A stretch of 64,000 bases of DNA, taken from positions 10,142 to 74,141 of the forward strand of contig JBEKYM010000015.1 in assembly GCA_049510975.1 (NCBI GenBank). The letters are read 5' to 3'. Of the stretch, positions 49,524-58,022 are shown piece by piece. Origin of the DNA: JAKACA01 sp049510975 (lineage in GTDB: Bacteria; Actinomycetota; Acidimicrobiia; Acidimicrobiales; Bog-793). The translations under genes were made by a program, and so were the position numbers. Numbering within the stretch: the first letter of the stretch is position 1; each line of letters opens with the position of its first letter. Below the pieces are notes generated by a model. The model was not told where the DNA came from. It saw nothing but the letters and a program-made list of their open reading frames with translations, and made no database searches.

Positions 49524-50737
49524 ACGGCCGCCAGGACGTCGTCGCGCCGCTCGGCCGGCGTCACCCAGTCCACCCGTATGGCCTCCGAACCCACCCAGGA
49601 CGCCGCCCCCTGTAGGGCGATGGCGAGACCGCGCAGCGTCTCTTTGCTCGCGTCCGGGTCGACGTGCACGCCCTTCGCGACGAACGTCGTGCCTTCCCGA
49701 CCGGGGTCGACGAGGCCGACCAGGCTGTTGCCGACGAGGAGCGGCATGGAGAAGTAGCCGTGGACGCGTTGGTGTTTCGGCGTGTAGGCCTCCAGCCGGT
49801 GGCGGAAGGAGAAGACCCGTTCGGTCCGGTTCCGGTCCCAGACGAGCGAGTCGAACGGCGACACCAGCACCGGGCGAGAGCGAAGCCCTGCCGTTCCCGT
49901 CTCCAGCAGCTCGGGTGCTGCCCACGCCGGCACGCCCCAACCTTCCACCGTGACGGGAACGAGACCGAGGTCATCGACGAGCCGTTTCGCCTCGGCTGCC
50001 TTCACCCCCGAATAGGTGGCGAGATCTCGGAGCGTGGCGACGCCGAGGGCTCCGGCGGCTCGGGTCAGGCGGTGGCGGCCCTGCTCGTCCGGCTCGACCG
50101 TGGCCGCCAGCAGGTCCGCCGGTACGGCACGCTCGGGCAAGTCGTAGACCCGTTGGAAACCCCGCCGCTGCGCGCACACGACGTCGCCGATATCGAGCAT
50201 CCATTCGAGGGCGATCTTGGTCTCGGACCAGTCCCACCACGGTCCTCCTCGCTTGGCGCCGCCGAGGCCGTTCGCCGTGAGCGGTCCTTCTGCGCGGAGT
50301 CGCTCGAGCACGCCGGCGCAGGTCTGCTCGGCGTTCTCGAGGTGGTGCCAGCGGCGCCCTCGTGCGCGCCGCGCCTGGCGTTCGGACTCGTAGAAGGGCC
50401 AGTCCTCCATCGGGAGCACGCAGGCCGCATGCGCCCAGTACTCGAAGGCGTTGAAAGGTGGGCCTGCCCAGTAAGCAGCTTCGATCGCCTGGCGTTTCAC
50501 GGCACCGAGGCGGGCGTAGGCGACGAGCTCGTGCGAGCGGGCAAGCACCGAGATCGTGTCGATCTGCACCGCACGCAGATGGCGGAGCATGGCCGAGGGT
50601 CCGCCGACGAGGCGGGGGCCGAGGAGACCCTGGGCCGCCAGAGCTAGTCGCCGGGCCTCGCGGGTCGACAGGTCTTCGGGCGCTGCCATGGCTGCTGGGT
50701 CTAGGGGCCGCGACGCGACCGTGCAACTCGCCGCCAT
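49469..50737 (-). CDS. Winged-helix DNA glycosylase, YcaQ/AlkX family
   Basis: A 422-residue protein of the HTH_42 (YcaQ/AlkZ) family. LRHLRAVQIDTISVLARSHELVAYARLG near residue 57 contains the catalytic site: the QxD version (QID) typical of AlkX/YcaQ rather than the QxQ of AlkZ. Later landmarks are FEYWAHAACVLPMEDWPFY near residue 98, WDWSETKIALEWML and PVLVSPFDSLVWDRNRTERVF. The family removes bulky alkyl adducts and unhooks interstrand crosslinks. ATG at 50737 is chosen (GAGGG upstream); GTG at 50746 and ATG at 50689 are alternatives. An AT-rich promoter lies just upstream. Confidence 0.85.
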   Translation of the reverse strand: MAASCTVASRPLDPAAMAAPEDLSTREARRLALAAQGLLGPRLVGGPSAMLRHLRAVQIDTISVLARSHELVAYARLGAVKRQAIEAAYWAGPPFNAFEYWAHAACVLPMEDWPFYESERQARRARGRRWHHLENAEQTCAGVLERLRAEGPLTANGLGGAKRGGPWWDWSETKIALEWMLDIGDVVCAQRRGFQRVYDLPERAVPADLLAATVEPDEQGRHRLTRAAGALGVATLRDLATYSGVKAAEAKRLVDDLGLVPVTVEGWGVPAWAAPELLETGTAGLRSRPVLVSPFDSLVWDRNRTERVFSFRHRLEAYTPKHQRVHGYFSMPLLVGNSLVGLVDPGREGTTFVAKGVHVDPDASKETLRGLAIALQGAASWVGSEAIRVDWVTPAERRDDVLAAVQSTVGPATEGLAPVPTS

Positions 50738-50842
50738 CGAAGTCACCCTCGCTGGCTTGCATTCGCTCCGGTCGCTCGCTATAGTCTATTAAAATCATAA
50801 ACCCGATAGTAATAGTCAGGAATCGTCCTGACACGGCCGGGA

Positions 50843-50881
50843 GTCCGGCTACCTCGCTTCCCCCCGGCGAGGTAGCCGGAC
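50843..50881. other. 15-bp perfect stem-loop
   Basis: TCCGGCTACCTCGC (50844-50857) pairs exactly with GCGAGGTAGCCGGA (50867-50880), plus one more G-C pair outside, leaving a 9-nt loop. There is no T-tract. It lies on the 5' side of both divergent genes, so it does not terminate either of them in the usual sense. Confidence 0.85.
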
Positions 50882-50906
50882 CTGGACCGGCTGTCGGCTC
50901 CGAGGC

Positions 50907-50940
50907 GTAGCACCGCTGCGGGTGGCGGTGGCGGTGCTAC
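50907..50940. other. 10-bp perfect stem-loop
   Basis: GTAGCACCGC (50907-50916) pairs exactly with GCGGTGCTAC (50931-50940) around a 14-nt GC-rich loop. It begins 25 bp after the previous hairpin. The tandem arrangement looks like a structured RNA leader of the lipoprotein gene or a separate small RNA. Confidence 0.8.
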
Positions 50941-51040
50941 CCCCCGGGCGCTGCCGGCGCGCAGCTCCGGCCGAAGATCTGCCGAGGGTAGGGTGTCGAC
51001 GCCTGCCGGGCCGTGCCGGCCGACGGTGTCGGGAGGACAG

Positions 51041-51631
51041 TTGAGGACCCATTCGAAGCGGTCCGGGCGAACGGCGCTCCTCGTCGTCTGTTCGGCAGCG
51101 CTGGCGCTGACCGCCTGCAGCTCGACCTCGAGCCCATCGTCGGGCGGTGGTTACAGCTCCGGTCCCACCCGGTTCTCCGCGCATTTCACCTCCACGCCGA
51201 AAGCCGCCTCGACGGCACAACTCGCTGAAGTCAAGGCCGAGTACACCGGCGCTTCGAGCGCAGCGGTGTTCTATGTGACGCCGTCGGCGGGCGACATCTT
51301 CGCGAACGGAGCTGCGGTCCCCGGCCCGACGACCGAGGCGGTGCTGGCGATCCGGTTTACGGCTGCCTCGGGGGTTTCGGCGCTCATCGCTGACATCAAG
51401 AAGAGCCTGCCATCGGCTACACCGGCGACCGTCGACGGCTATTCAGGCGTGCGTGTGCTGAGCCTCGCTTCGAAATCGCCTCTGGCGAAAGACTCGAAGA
51501 TCACCGACCATGCGTCCTATCTCGGCGCCTTACTGCTCGGCAGCGGCCAGACACTGTTCGAAGTCGAGGCGGTCACGACGACCGCCCCTGCGGCTTCTGC
51601 CTTCATGGCGTCGTTCAAGCCGCTCGGCTGA
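51041..51631 (+). CDS. Putative lipoprotein
   Basis: A 196-residue exported protein. The N-terminus is basic (RTHSKRSGRTA), then hydrophobic (LLVVCSAALALTACSS), with lipobox LTAC and the modified Cys at about residue 26. A Ser/Gly linker follows, and the mature part (residues 45-196) is a small mixed domain of unknown type, with AVFYVTPSAGDIFANG and LAIRFTAASGVSALIADIKKSL. Start at the TTG at 51041, preceded by GGGAGGAC. It may be attached to the outer face of the membrane. Function unknown. Confidence 0.75.
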   Translation: MRTHSKRSGRTALLVVCSAALALTACSSTSSPSSGGGYSSGPTRFSAHFTSTPKAASTAQLAEVKAEYTGASSAAVFYVTPSAGDIFANGAAVPGPTTEAVLAIRFTAASGVSALIADIKKSLPSATPATVDGYSGVRVLSLASKSPLAKDSKITDHASYLGALLLGSGQTLFEVEAVTTTAPAASAFMASFKPLG

Positions 51632-51723
51632 CCGAATCGCCGGCGGCACCGCTCCGCTCCGTGCCGGACAGTCGGCCGCTCCGACCCCTTGACCGATGCG
51701 TTAGTCACCACTAACCTAATCTG

Positions 51724-53037
51724 ATGGCCGATCTCGTGGCCGCTTTTGCGGAGCCGACGCGGCGTCGCCTGCTGGCGTTGCTGTCGTCAGGTGAGCAGAC
51801 CGTCAGCGGGCTCGCAGCGCACTTCGGCGTGACGAGATCTGCCATCTCCCAACACCTCGCTGTGTTGGCCGAGGCTGGGCTGGTGCAAGTGAGGCAGGAG
51901 GGCAGGTGGCGCTACTACCGGCTTGACCCGGCCGGGATGAGGGCGCTGCGCGAAGCGCTCGACATGTTCTGGACCAATGAGCTGGAGCAGCTCGTCGCTG
52001 TCCGGCCGACGATCAAAGGAGCAACCCCGATGACTGCAGATCCCACGACGACTGTCGAGCACAGCGTCATCGTCCCCCTCGGACCAGACGAGACGTTCGC
52101 GATGCTGACCGAGCCCGAGCGGTTGCGCCGTTGGCAGGCCGTCACGGCTCGAGTCGACTTGCGAGCCGGCGGCGAGTACCGCTGGACGATCGTGCCCGGG
52201 CTCTCGGCCGCCGGCACATTCTCGGAGATCGAGCCTGGCAAGCGCCTCGTGTTCACGTGGGGCTGGGAGGGTGACGAGTCCCTGCCGCCGGGCGCTTCGA
52301 CGGTGACGATCACCCTGGAGCCTGCCGAGGGGGGAACGCTCGTCCGCCTGGTCCACGACGGCCTCACGTCCGAGCAGGCAGCCGGTCACAGCGAGGGGTG
52401 GAAGCACTACTGGGAACGCCTCGCATCTGCCAGCATCGATGGCGAGGCCGGAGCCGACGAGTGGGTTACGAGAGTCGACTCGCTGGATGCGCTCGGCGCC
52501 GCCGAGGCGGCGCTGGCGGCGTGTCAACTCGTCCTTCGCGGCGTCCCGGCTGAGGCAGGCTCAGCGCGCACACCATGTTCGAAATTCGCCGTCGACGACC
52601 TGCTCGACCACCTCATGGGCTCGGTCACCCATCTGGGCGCCGTCGCCGGCGGCGAGATTCCCGACAACAAAGCGGGCTCGCGGGAGGTTCGCCTTGCCGA
52701 CGCGGCGCAGGTCGCCCTCGAAGCGTGGGGCAGGCGAGGACTCGACGGCGAGGTCAATCTCGGTCAAAACGCAGCGCCGGCCACAGTCCCCGTCGGCATC
52801 CTCGGCATCGAGTTTCTCGTGCACGCCTGGGACTTCGCCCAGGCAACGGGGCAAGAGGTGATCGCCGGCGATGCCCTCGTCGAGTTCGTCGACCAGTTTG
52901 CGCGCCAGATCGTGCGGCCGGAGATGCGGGACGGGGACCGTTTTGCCGCAGAGGTGGAACTGGGGCCGGACGCCAGTCACCTCGAGCGACTCGTCGCCTT
53001 CACAGGTCGGGGACGGGGTTCGTCAGCGGCCGTCTGA
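51724..53037 (+). CDS. ArsR HTH - SRPBCC (AHSA1) - DinB-like triple-domain protein
   Basis: A 437-residue fusion. Residues 1-95: ArsR winged helix (FAEPTRRRLLALLSSGEQTVSGLAAHFGVTRSAISQHL). Residues 108-240: SRPBCC/AHSA1 ligand-binding fold (VEHSVIVPLGPDETFAMLTEPERLRRWQAV, GWKHYWERLASAS). Residues 260-430: a TIGR03086/DinB-like helical domain (FAVDDLLDHLMGSVTHLGAVAGGE, GIEFLVHAWDFAQATGQE). ArsR and SRPBCC genes are commonly adjacent; here they are in frame. An internal AAAGGAG (52015-52021) with ATG at 52030 marks the junction and may still initiate a shorter SRPBCC-DinB form. It probably senses a ligand and represses its own promoter. Confidence 0.82.
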   Translation: MADLVAAFAEPTRRRLLALLSSGEQTVSGLAAHFGVTRSAISQHLAVLAEAGLVQVRQEGRWRYYRLDPAGMRALREALDMFWTNELEQLVAVRPTIKGATPMTADPTTTVEHSVIVPLGPDETFAMLTEPERLRRWQAVTARVDLRAGGEYRWTIVPGLSAAGTFSEIEPGKRLVFTWGWEGDESLPPGASTVTITLEPAEGGTLVRLVHDGLTSEQAAGHSEGWKHYWERLASASIDGEAGADEWVTRVDSLDALGAAEAALAACQLVLRGVPAEAGSARTPCSKFAVDDLLDHLMGSVTHLGAVAGGEIPDNKAGSREVRLADAAQVALEAWGRRGLDGEVNLGQNAAPATVPVGILGIEFLVHAWDFAQATGQEVIAGDALVEFVDQFARQIVRPEMRDGDRFAAEVELGPDASHLERLVAFTGRGRGSSAAV

Positions 53038-53062
53038 GCCGACCGATTCAACCCTTGATCCC

Positions 53063-53114
53063 AACCTTGATCGTGACTTTCGGACGTATGTGTCCGGAAG
53101 TCACTATCAAGGTT
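53063..53114. repeat. Long near-perfect inverted repeat downstream of the triple-fusion gene
   Basis: 23-bp arms at 53063-53085 and 53092-53114, starting AACCTTGAT and ending ATCAAGGTT, with a 6-nt loop and only two mismatches (one a G-T pair in RNA). It starts 25 bp after the stop at 53037. A weaker GGGAGG/CCTCC inverted repeat follows at about 53119-53150. Terminator or REP-like element. Confidence 0.8.
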
Positions 53115-53265
53115 CCGGATGGGAGGTCCAGAGCCTCCGTCCCGGATATGCGACAACGGGTCTCTCACGTTGCACAGGGCACCCGCCGCCGGCGCATCGA
53201 GGCAGCTATCTTCACCGCCATGACGTTGAGGCGGCGATGAGGCTCCCCACAGATCGTCAGCCGTC

Positions 53266-55188
53266 GTGCCGCTGATCGAGCTCCTTCGGAGCCGCTCTGC
53301 CCGGGCCCTCGACGAGGACGTCGAGGGCCGTCTCCTCGTCGCCTCCAACGTGCCGGGCACCTACCAGCTGTATGAGCACGCCGGCCAGCTTCACGAGCAC
53401 GTCGCCGAGTCGAGCGCCGCCACGACCACCGCCGCCACCGCCGCCACCGACCTACGCCAGCTGACGGATTTCGCCGAACCGGTGAGCGGCCGCTACCTGC
53501 CGGGGGGCCGGCGGGGCGTCCTGACGATGGACGCCGGCGGCAACGAGCGGCACCAGCTCTTCCTCTTCGACCTCGACGATCCACCGGGCGCTGACCTCAG
53601 CCGTCTCGAACCCCTGACCGATGCACCTCAATTCGTGCATCAACTCGTCGGAGTCAGCCCTGACGGCCGGCTCGTCGCTTTCGTCTCCAACCGACGCAAC
53701 GGCGTCGACTTCGACGTCTGGGTGATGGACGTAGCAACGAGGGACGAGCGGTGCCTGTATGCGGACGGAGGGTGGTGCCAGGCCGGGTCGGGCTTCTCTC
53801 CGGACGGGCGCTGGCTGTCGGTCGGGCGGCCCGGACCGAGACCGCTCGACATCGACGCGCTGCTCATCGACGTCCAAAGCGGAGAACAGCGGTTGCTGCT
53901 CGAGCACCCAGAGGAGGCCGCCATCGTCGGCCCGCTCGCATGGGGCGCCGGCGGCACGTTGTTCGTCAGCACCAACGTCGGCCGGGACTGGTGCGCCGTC
54001 GTCGCTCTCGAGCTCGTCTCGGGCAAGAGCAACGTTGTCGTCGATCGTCCGTACGACCTCGAGTGCTACAGCAGCCCTGACGGCGAAACGCTGCTCGTGG
54101 TGGGCAACGACGGCGGCCAGTGCGTCGCCGAGCTCTTCTCCGCCGGCGTCGGCGGCGAGCTCACCCGGACCGGAGAACTACCGCTGCCCGGCGCCGGCGT
54201 CATCGCCTTCAGCCTGCTCACCCCCGCTCCGATCGTCGCCGCCCACGGCCGCCATGTCACGTTCACCTATACCTCGCCGAGCGTGCCCGGCGATGTCTGG
54301 CGTTACGAAACCTCGACTGGCGACCTCGGACGCCTGACCTCGAGCCCAGGGCCGGTGGCAGCGGGCGCGGCCACTACCAGCTGCCCTGCCCTCGTCGAGC
54401 CGACCTCGTGCGAGGTGACCAGCTTCGACGGCGAACGACTGGCGCTCTTCGTCTACCGCCCGACGCCCCAAGCGGCAACGGCATCCGAGAACGTCCTCCT
54501 TCCCGTCGTGCTGTTCATCCACGGCGGTCCGGAGGGGCAGTCCATGCGTGCGTTCAACCCGATCGTGGCAGGGCTCGTCGAGGCCGGCTATGGCGTTGTC
54601 GTGCCGAACGTGCGCGGTTCGGTCGGCTATGGCAAGCGTTTTGCCGCTCTCGACGACACGACTCGCCGGCTGGACTCGGTCGCCGACCTGGCGGCCATCC
54701 ATGACTGGCTGCCGTCGCACGGCTTCGACCCCCGTCGGGCGGCCCTCATGGGCGGTTCGTACGGCGGGTACATGGTGCTGGCGGGATGCGCCTTTCAGCC
54801 GGAGCGGTGGGCGGCGGGGGTGGACGTCGTCGGCATCTCGGACCTGGTGACGTTTCTCGAGAACACCTCGGCCTACCGGCGCTCCCACCGGGAACGCGAG
54901 TACGGCTCACTCAGCACCGACCGTGAGTTCCTCGAGCGCGCCTCCCCGCTGCGCCGGGTCGACGAGATTCGCGCCCCGCTGTTCGTCATCCACGGCGCCA
55001 ACGATCCGCGGGTGCCCCTGTCGGAGGCCGAGCAGCTCGTGGCGTCGCTCAGCGCCCGCGGCGTCGCCTGCGAACTGGTCGTCTACCCGGACGAAGGCCA
55101 CGGCGTGCAGAAGCTCGCCAACCAGCTGGACGCCTACCCGCGGGCGCTCGCCTTCCTCGACCGCGTGCTCCGGAACGCGCTGCCGTAA
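53266..55188 (+). CDS. S9-family prolyl oligopeptidase/acylaminoacyl-peptidase-like
   Basis: A 640-residue serine peptidase without signal peptide. Residues 1-390 form a WD40/propeller-like gate with PDGRLVAFVSNRRNG, FSPDGRWLSVG and similar repeats. The catalytic domain starts near residue 405 with LPVVLFIHGGPEGQSM. The Ser lies in ALMGGSYGGYMVLAG near residue 505, the Asp in FVIHGANDPRVPLSEAEQL near residue 583 and the His in YPDEGHGVQKL near residue 615. It hydrolyses short peptides. GTG start at 53266; about 230 bp separate it from the previous gene, so it has its own promoter. Confidence 0.88.
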   Translation: MPLIELLRSRSARALDEDVEGRLLVASNVPGTYQLYEHAGQLHEHVAESSAATTTAATAATDLRQLTDFAEPVSGRYLPGGRRGVLTMDAGGNERHQLFLFDLDDPPGADLSRLEPLTDAPQFVHQLVGVSPDGRLVAFVSNRRNGVDFDVWVMDVATRDERCLYADGGWCQAGSGFSPDGRWLSVGRPGPRPLDIDALLIDVQSGEQRLLLEHPEEAAIVGPLAWGAGGTLFVSTNVGRDWCAVVALELVSGKSNVVVDRPYDLECYSSPDGETLLVVGNDGGQCVAELFSAGVGGELTRTGELPLPGAGVIAFSLLTPAPIVAAHGRHVTFTYTSPSVPGDVWRYETSTGDLGRLTSSPGPVAAGAATTSCPALVEPTSCEVTSFDGERLALFVYRPTPQAATASENVLLPVVLFIHGGPEGQSMRAFNPIVAGLVEAGYGVVVPNVRGSVGYGKRFAALDDTTRRLDSVADLAAIHDWLPSHGFDPRRAALMGGSYGGYMVLAGCAFQPERWAAGVDVVGISDLVTFLENTSAYRRSHREREYGSLSTDREFLERASPLRRVDEIRAPLFVIHGANDPRVPLSEAEQLVASLSARGVACELVVYPDEGHGVQKLANQLDAYPRALAFLDRVLRNALP

Positions 55189-55195
55189 CGACGCC

Positions 55196-55211
55196 GGGGG
55201 CCGGCGCCCCC
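55196..55211. terminator. Hairpin between peptidase and dienelactone hydrolase genes
   Basis: GGGGGC (55196-55201) and GCCCCC (55206-55211) form a 6-bp GC-only stem with a 4-nt loop, in the 22-bp gap between convergent genes. It touches the stop of the minus-strand gene. Confidence 0.5.
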
Positions 55212-55942
55212 TAGTGGCTCGCCGATGACCCCTGCAGCCACCTGGAGAGCCACGAAAGGGTGAGCGGCCAGGACTGCGCGGTGGCCGCCGGGTTGGAGAA
55301 CTGTGTCGAGAAGCTGTTCTCGAATGCGTGCCCCGCGTCTTCCTGCACGTGCACCTCCACGTCGCCACGCTCGGCGAAGGCCTGACGGACCTGCTCGGCT
55401 TGCTCGGCGGGGATATAGGGGTCGGCCCCACCGAAGTGGAACAGCACCGGGCAGGAGATCTGGTGAGCCGCATCGAGGCGGTCGGCGATTCCCGAGCCGT
55501 AGTAGGAGACACAGCAGGCGGGATCGGCGGCGACAGCCACCTCGTAGGCGAGACGCCCGCCGAGGCAGTAGCCCATGACCGCAACGAGGCCGGTCGTCTC
55601 GGGCAGCCGCTTCAGATGGTCGAGGGCGGCGGTGAGATCCGAGGCCGTGACCGCTGGGTCGATCTGGGAGAACTGATGGGCGATCGCGAACGCCTTGCCG
55701 AGGCTCTCCTCGTCATGGGGAAGGGCGACGTTGCGTTCGACCCGCCAGAACACGTCCGGGCAGAGCACGACGTATCCCTCCTCGGCGAGGGCGGTCGCAC
55801 GGTCGACGAGGAACTCACCGACGCCGAAGATCTCCTGCAGCAGCAAGATGCCGGCGCCGTTCGGGTCGTCGGGCACGACGAGGAGGCCGTCGTAAGTCCC
55901 GTCGCCGGTCGAGATGGACTCGGTACGCGAAGTGCTGGGCAT
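55211..55942 (-). CDS. Dienelactone hydrolase family protein
   Basis: A 243-residue alpha/beta hydrolase. The Cys nucleophile is in LVAVMGYCLGGRLAYEVA near residue 120, the Asp in FHFGGADPYIPAEQAEQV near residue 175, and the His in EDAGHAFENSF near residue 208, the Cys-Asp-His triad of the family. LLLQEIFGVGEFLVDRATALAEEGYVVLCPDVFWR in the first 70 residues is typical. Some members open dienelactones from chlorocatechol, others act as general thiol hydrolases. No aromatic-degradation genes lie nearby. Confidence 0.9.
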   Translation of the reverse strand: MPSTSRTESISTGDGTYDGLLVVPDDPNGAGILLLQEIFGVGEFLVDRATALAEEGYVVLCPDVFWRVERNVALPHDEESLGKAFAIAHQFSQIDPAVTASDLTAALDHLKRLPETTGLVAVMGYCLGGRLAYEVAVAADPACCVSYYGSGIADRLDAAHQISCPVLFHFGGADPYIPAEQAEQVRQAFAERGDVEVHVQEDAGHAFENSFSTQFSNPAATAQSWPLTLSWLSRWLQGSSASH

Positions 55943-56014
55943 GCGGGGAGATTAGGCCGCAGCCGACGGCGGTGGGCGACCGTCCGGACGTCGTCGCTCG
56001 CCTACGGTCGCAGC

Positions 56015-56794
56015 ATGCGACCCGACGACCTCGAGCAACGACGAGTCCCCTTTGAAGGCGTGGTCAACTTCCGTGATCTGGGCGGCTACGAGACCGCCAC
56101 CGGCCAGCGCACCGTATGGGGAGCGGTGTTCCGTTCCGACAACCTCTACCGTCTCAGCACCGCCGATCTCACCCGATTCGACGCCCTCGGGGTGCGCTCG
56201 GTCTTTGACCTGCGCAGCGACGACGAGCGAGAGCAGCACCCGAATCCGGTGCCGTCTCGCCAGATCGCCCTCGAGAGCCGCGTGCCCCGCCGCGAGTTCA
56301 CCGATGGGAGCTCCCTCCGGTTCGCCATCGACGCCGAAACCCGCCTCCGCGAGGTGTACCTCGCCATCGTGGCGACGGCCGGACCGCTGTTCGGGGAGCT
56401 GTTCGCTGCGCTCGCGGAACCGGACGGCCTCCCGGCCGTCATCCACTGCGCCGGCGGCAAGGACCGGACGGGCCTGGCGGTCGCACTCCTGCTCGGTGCT
56501 CTCGGGGTCGACCGGGACACGATCCTGTACGACTACGAGCTCACGGGAAAGTCGCAGACGGCTGAACGGCATCAGGAGATCCTCGAGCGTTTCGTCGCGA
56601 CGGGAATGTCGCCCGAGGCCGCCCACGCCTTGCTCGGGGCTCCTCGATGGGTCATGGAGGCAGCCCTCGACGTCATCGACGACGAGTACGGGGGTGCCGA
56701 GGGGTACTTGCGGGGTCCCGCCGGCCTCCGCACGACGACGCTGGATGCGCTTCGCATGCTCCTCCTCGAGCCGGCCACGCCGTCGACGGATTGA
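56015..56794 (+). CDS. Tyrosine phosphatase family protein (Y_phosphatase3)
   Basis: A 259-residue protein with the PTP-LMW-unlike, lipid/tyrosine-phosphatase loop HCAGGKDRTGLAVALLL near residue 150 (Cys, Lys, Asp, Arg). GVVNFRDLGGYET near residue 15, VFRSDNLYRLSTADLTRF and VRSVFDLRSDDEREQHPN are the characteristic N-terminal strands. It is likely cytoplasmic and may dephosphorylate protein tyrosine or phosphoinositides, as in mycobacterial PtpB-like enzymes. ATG at 56015 is chosen; the frame continues upstream but overlaps the divergent hydrolase gene. Confidence 0.87.
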   Translation: MRPDDLEQRRVPFEGVVNFRDLGGYETATGQRTVWGAVFRSDNLYRLSTADLTRFDALGVRSVFDLRSDDEREQHPNPVPSRQIALESRVPRREFTDGSSLRFAIDAETRLREVYLAIVATAGPLFGELFAALAEPDGLPAVIHCAGGKDRTGLAVALLLGALGVDRDTILYDYELTGKSQTAERHQEILERFVATGMSPEAAHALLGAPRWVMEAALDVIDDEYGGAEGYLRGPAGLRTTTLDALRMLLLEPATPSTD

Positions 56795-56942
56795 CCGGCT
56801 CGGCGGAGACGCGCCGTCAAAGTATTGGCACGTATCTGTCAGGTAGAGTTCGTCGTCTCGTCGCCAAGGGTTCAGTCTCCGTTCGGATAGGCGTCACTTC
56901 GGCCTCCTACCCGCACGGTGACCGCACCGGTAGCGTCACCGG

Positions 56943-57584
56943 ATGGATCTGGCCCGGGCAGCCTTCTTCCTCGACTTCGACGGGACCATCACGATCGAGG
57001 ACACCGGTGTCTACCTGCTCGAACGGCTGGCGCCGGACGAGTGGCTCGAGGTCGAGGACGACTACGTCGGCGGCCGCATCGGAAGCAAGGAGTGCATGCA
57101 GCGGGAGTGGGCGATGCTTCCGCCCGAGCGTGCCACGGTGGAGGCGACGGTGGCGGAGGTGGGGATCGACCCGGGTTTCTTGCCGCTCGTCGCCTACCTC
57201 CGAAGGCACGGAGCCGAGATCTGCATCCTCTCGGACGGTTTTGGGTTCCGGGCCGAGGAGATCGCCGCCGAGGCAGGCGTCGCCGTCATCACGAACGCCG
57301 TCGACTGGGCGTCGTGGACCGTTGTGTTCCCGAACGAGGACACGGGCTGCGAGTGTGCCGAGTGCGGCGCTTGCAAGCGGGCCCCCATCCGCAAGAGCCG
57401 TGCCTTGGGCCGCACGACCGTGCTCGTGGGTGACGGGGCGAGCGACGTGAAAGGCGCCGCCGTGGCCGACGTGATCTTCGCGAAGGACGAGCTGGCGAAG
57501 TGGTGCACGAGCAACGGAGTTGGCTACGAGCCCTTCGCGTCGCTCGCCGAGGTGCAACAGCGACTCGAGCAGCTGAGGACCTGA
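56943..57584 (+). CDS. HAD-superfamily phosphatase, MtnX-like
   Basis: A 213-residue haloacid-dehalogenase-fold phosphatase. The nucleophile motif I is AAFFLDFDGTITIEDTG (DxDGT) near residue 10, motif II ICILSDGFGFRAEE near residue 95, and motif III TTVLVGDGASDVKGAAVADVIFAKDELAKWC near residue 165. The MtnX/PSP subtype is suggested by CECAECGACKRAPI near residue 140, a Cys cluster also common in relatives. Methionine salvage is not supported by neighbours, so the substrate is open. It converges on the YjbQ gene. Confidence 0.83.
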   Translation: MDLARAAFFLDFDGTITIEDTGVYLLERLAPDEWLEVEDDYVGGRIGSKECMQREWAMLPPERATVEATVAEVGIDPGFLPLVAYLRRHGAEICILSDGFGFRAEEIAAEAGVAVITNAVDWASWTVVFPNEDTGCECAECGACKRAPIRKSRALGRTTVLVGDGASDVKGAAVADVIFAKDELAKWCTSNGVGYEPFASLAEVQQRLEQLRT

Positions 57585-57602
57585 TCGGGCTGCGCCGGCA
57601 AC

Positions 57603-58022
57603 CTACCGGGGCGGTGAGGAGCGATCCGAGAGAAAGTGCAGCTGGAGGCTGCGCCGCGGGTTGTCGGCATTGGGGTCGACGAAGACGACCGACTGCCACG
57701 TGCCGAGGACGGGCCGCCCCTCACGCACGGCGAGCACGAGGGACGGACAGATGAACGCCGGGAGCACGTGATCGCCGCCATGGCCGCGGGAGCCGTGGCG
57801 GTGCCGGTACCGGTCGTCGCGCGGGAGCGCCCGTGCGAGCACGTCCTCGAGGTCGGCCTCGGAACCCGCGCCGAGCTCCATCAGTGCCAGGCCGGCGGTC
57901 GCATGGGGCGCGAAGACGTGGCACAGCCCATCGCCTTTGCCCGCACAGAAACCCCCCACCTCCTTCGTCACATCGGTCACCAGCCGGCTTCCAGTTGTCA
58001 GGACAATCTCGATGCTCTCCAT
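57603..58022 (-). CDS. YjbQ family protein (UPF0047)
   Basis: A 139-residue protein of normal family length. FAPHATAGLALMELGAGSEADLEDVL near residues 43-70 and DHVLPAFICPSLVLAVREGRPVLGTWQSVVFVD near residues 88-120 are the two conserved blocks, with His residues that line the active site. YjbQ proteins are trimeric, and some show weak thiamine-phosphate synthase activity. ATG at 58022 starts the first strand; no strong ribosome-binding site. It is divergent from the NRPS operon across a 202-bp gap. Confidence 0.85.
   Translation of the reverse strand: MESIEIVLTTGSRLVTDVTKEVGGFCAGKGDGLCHVFAPHATAGLALMELGAGSEADLEDVLARALPRDDRYRHRHGSRGHGGDHVLPAFICPSLVLAVREGRPVLGTWQSVVFVDPNADNPRRSLQLHFLSDRSSPPR

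Larger units (their letters stand above)
50738..51040. other. Structured divergent intergenic region
   Basis: About 300 bp with no credible gene. 50778-50822 is an AT-rich island (containing TATAGTCTATTAAAATCAT), unusual here and probably promoter DNA. It is followed by two strong hairpins (50843-50881 and 50907-50940) and then GC-rich DNA up to the lipoprotein start. The region suggests regulatory RNA or attenuation. Confidence 0.6.
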
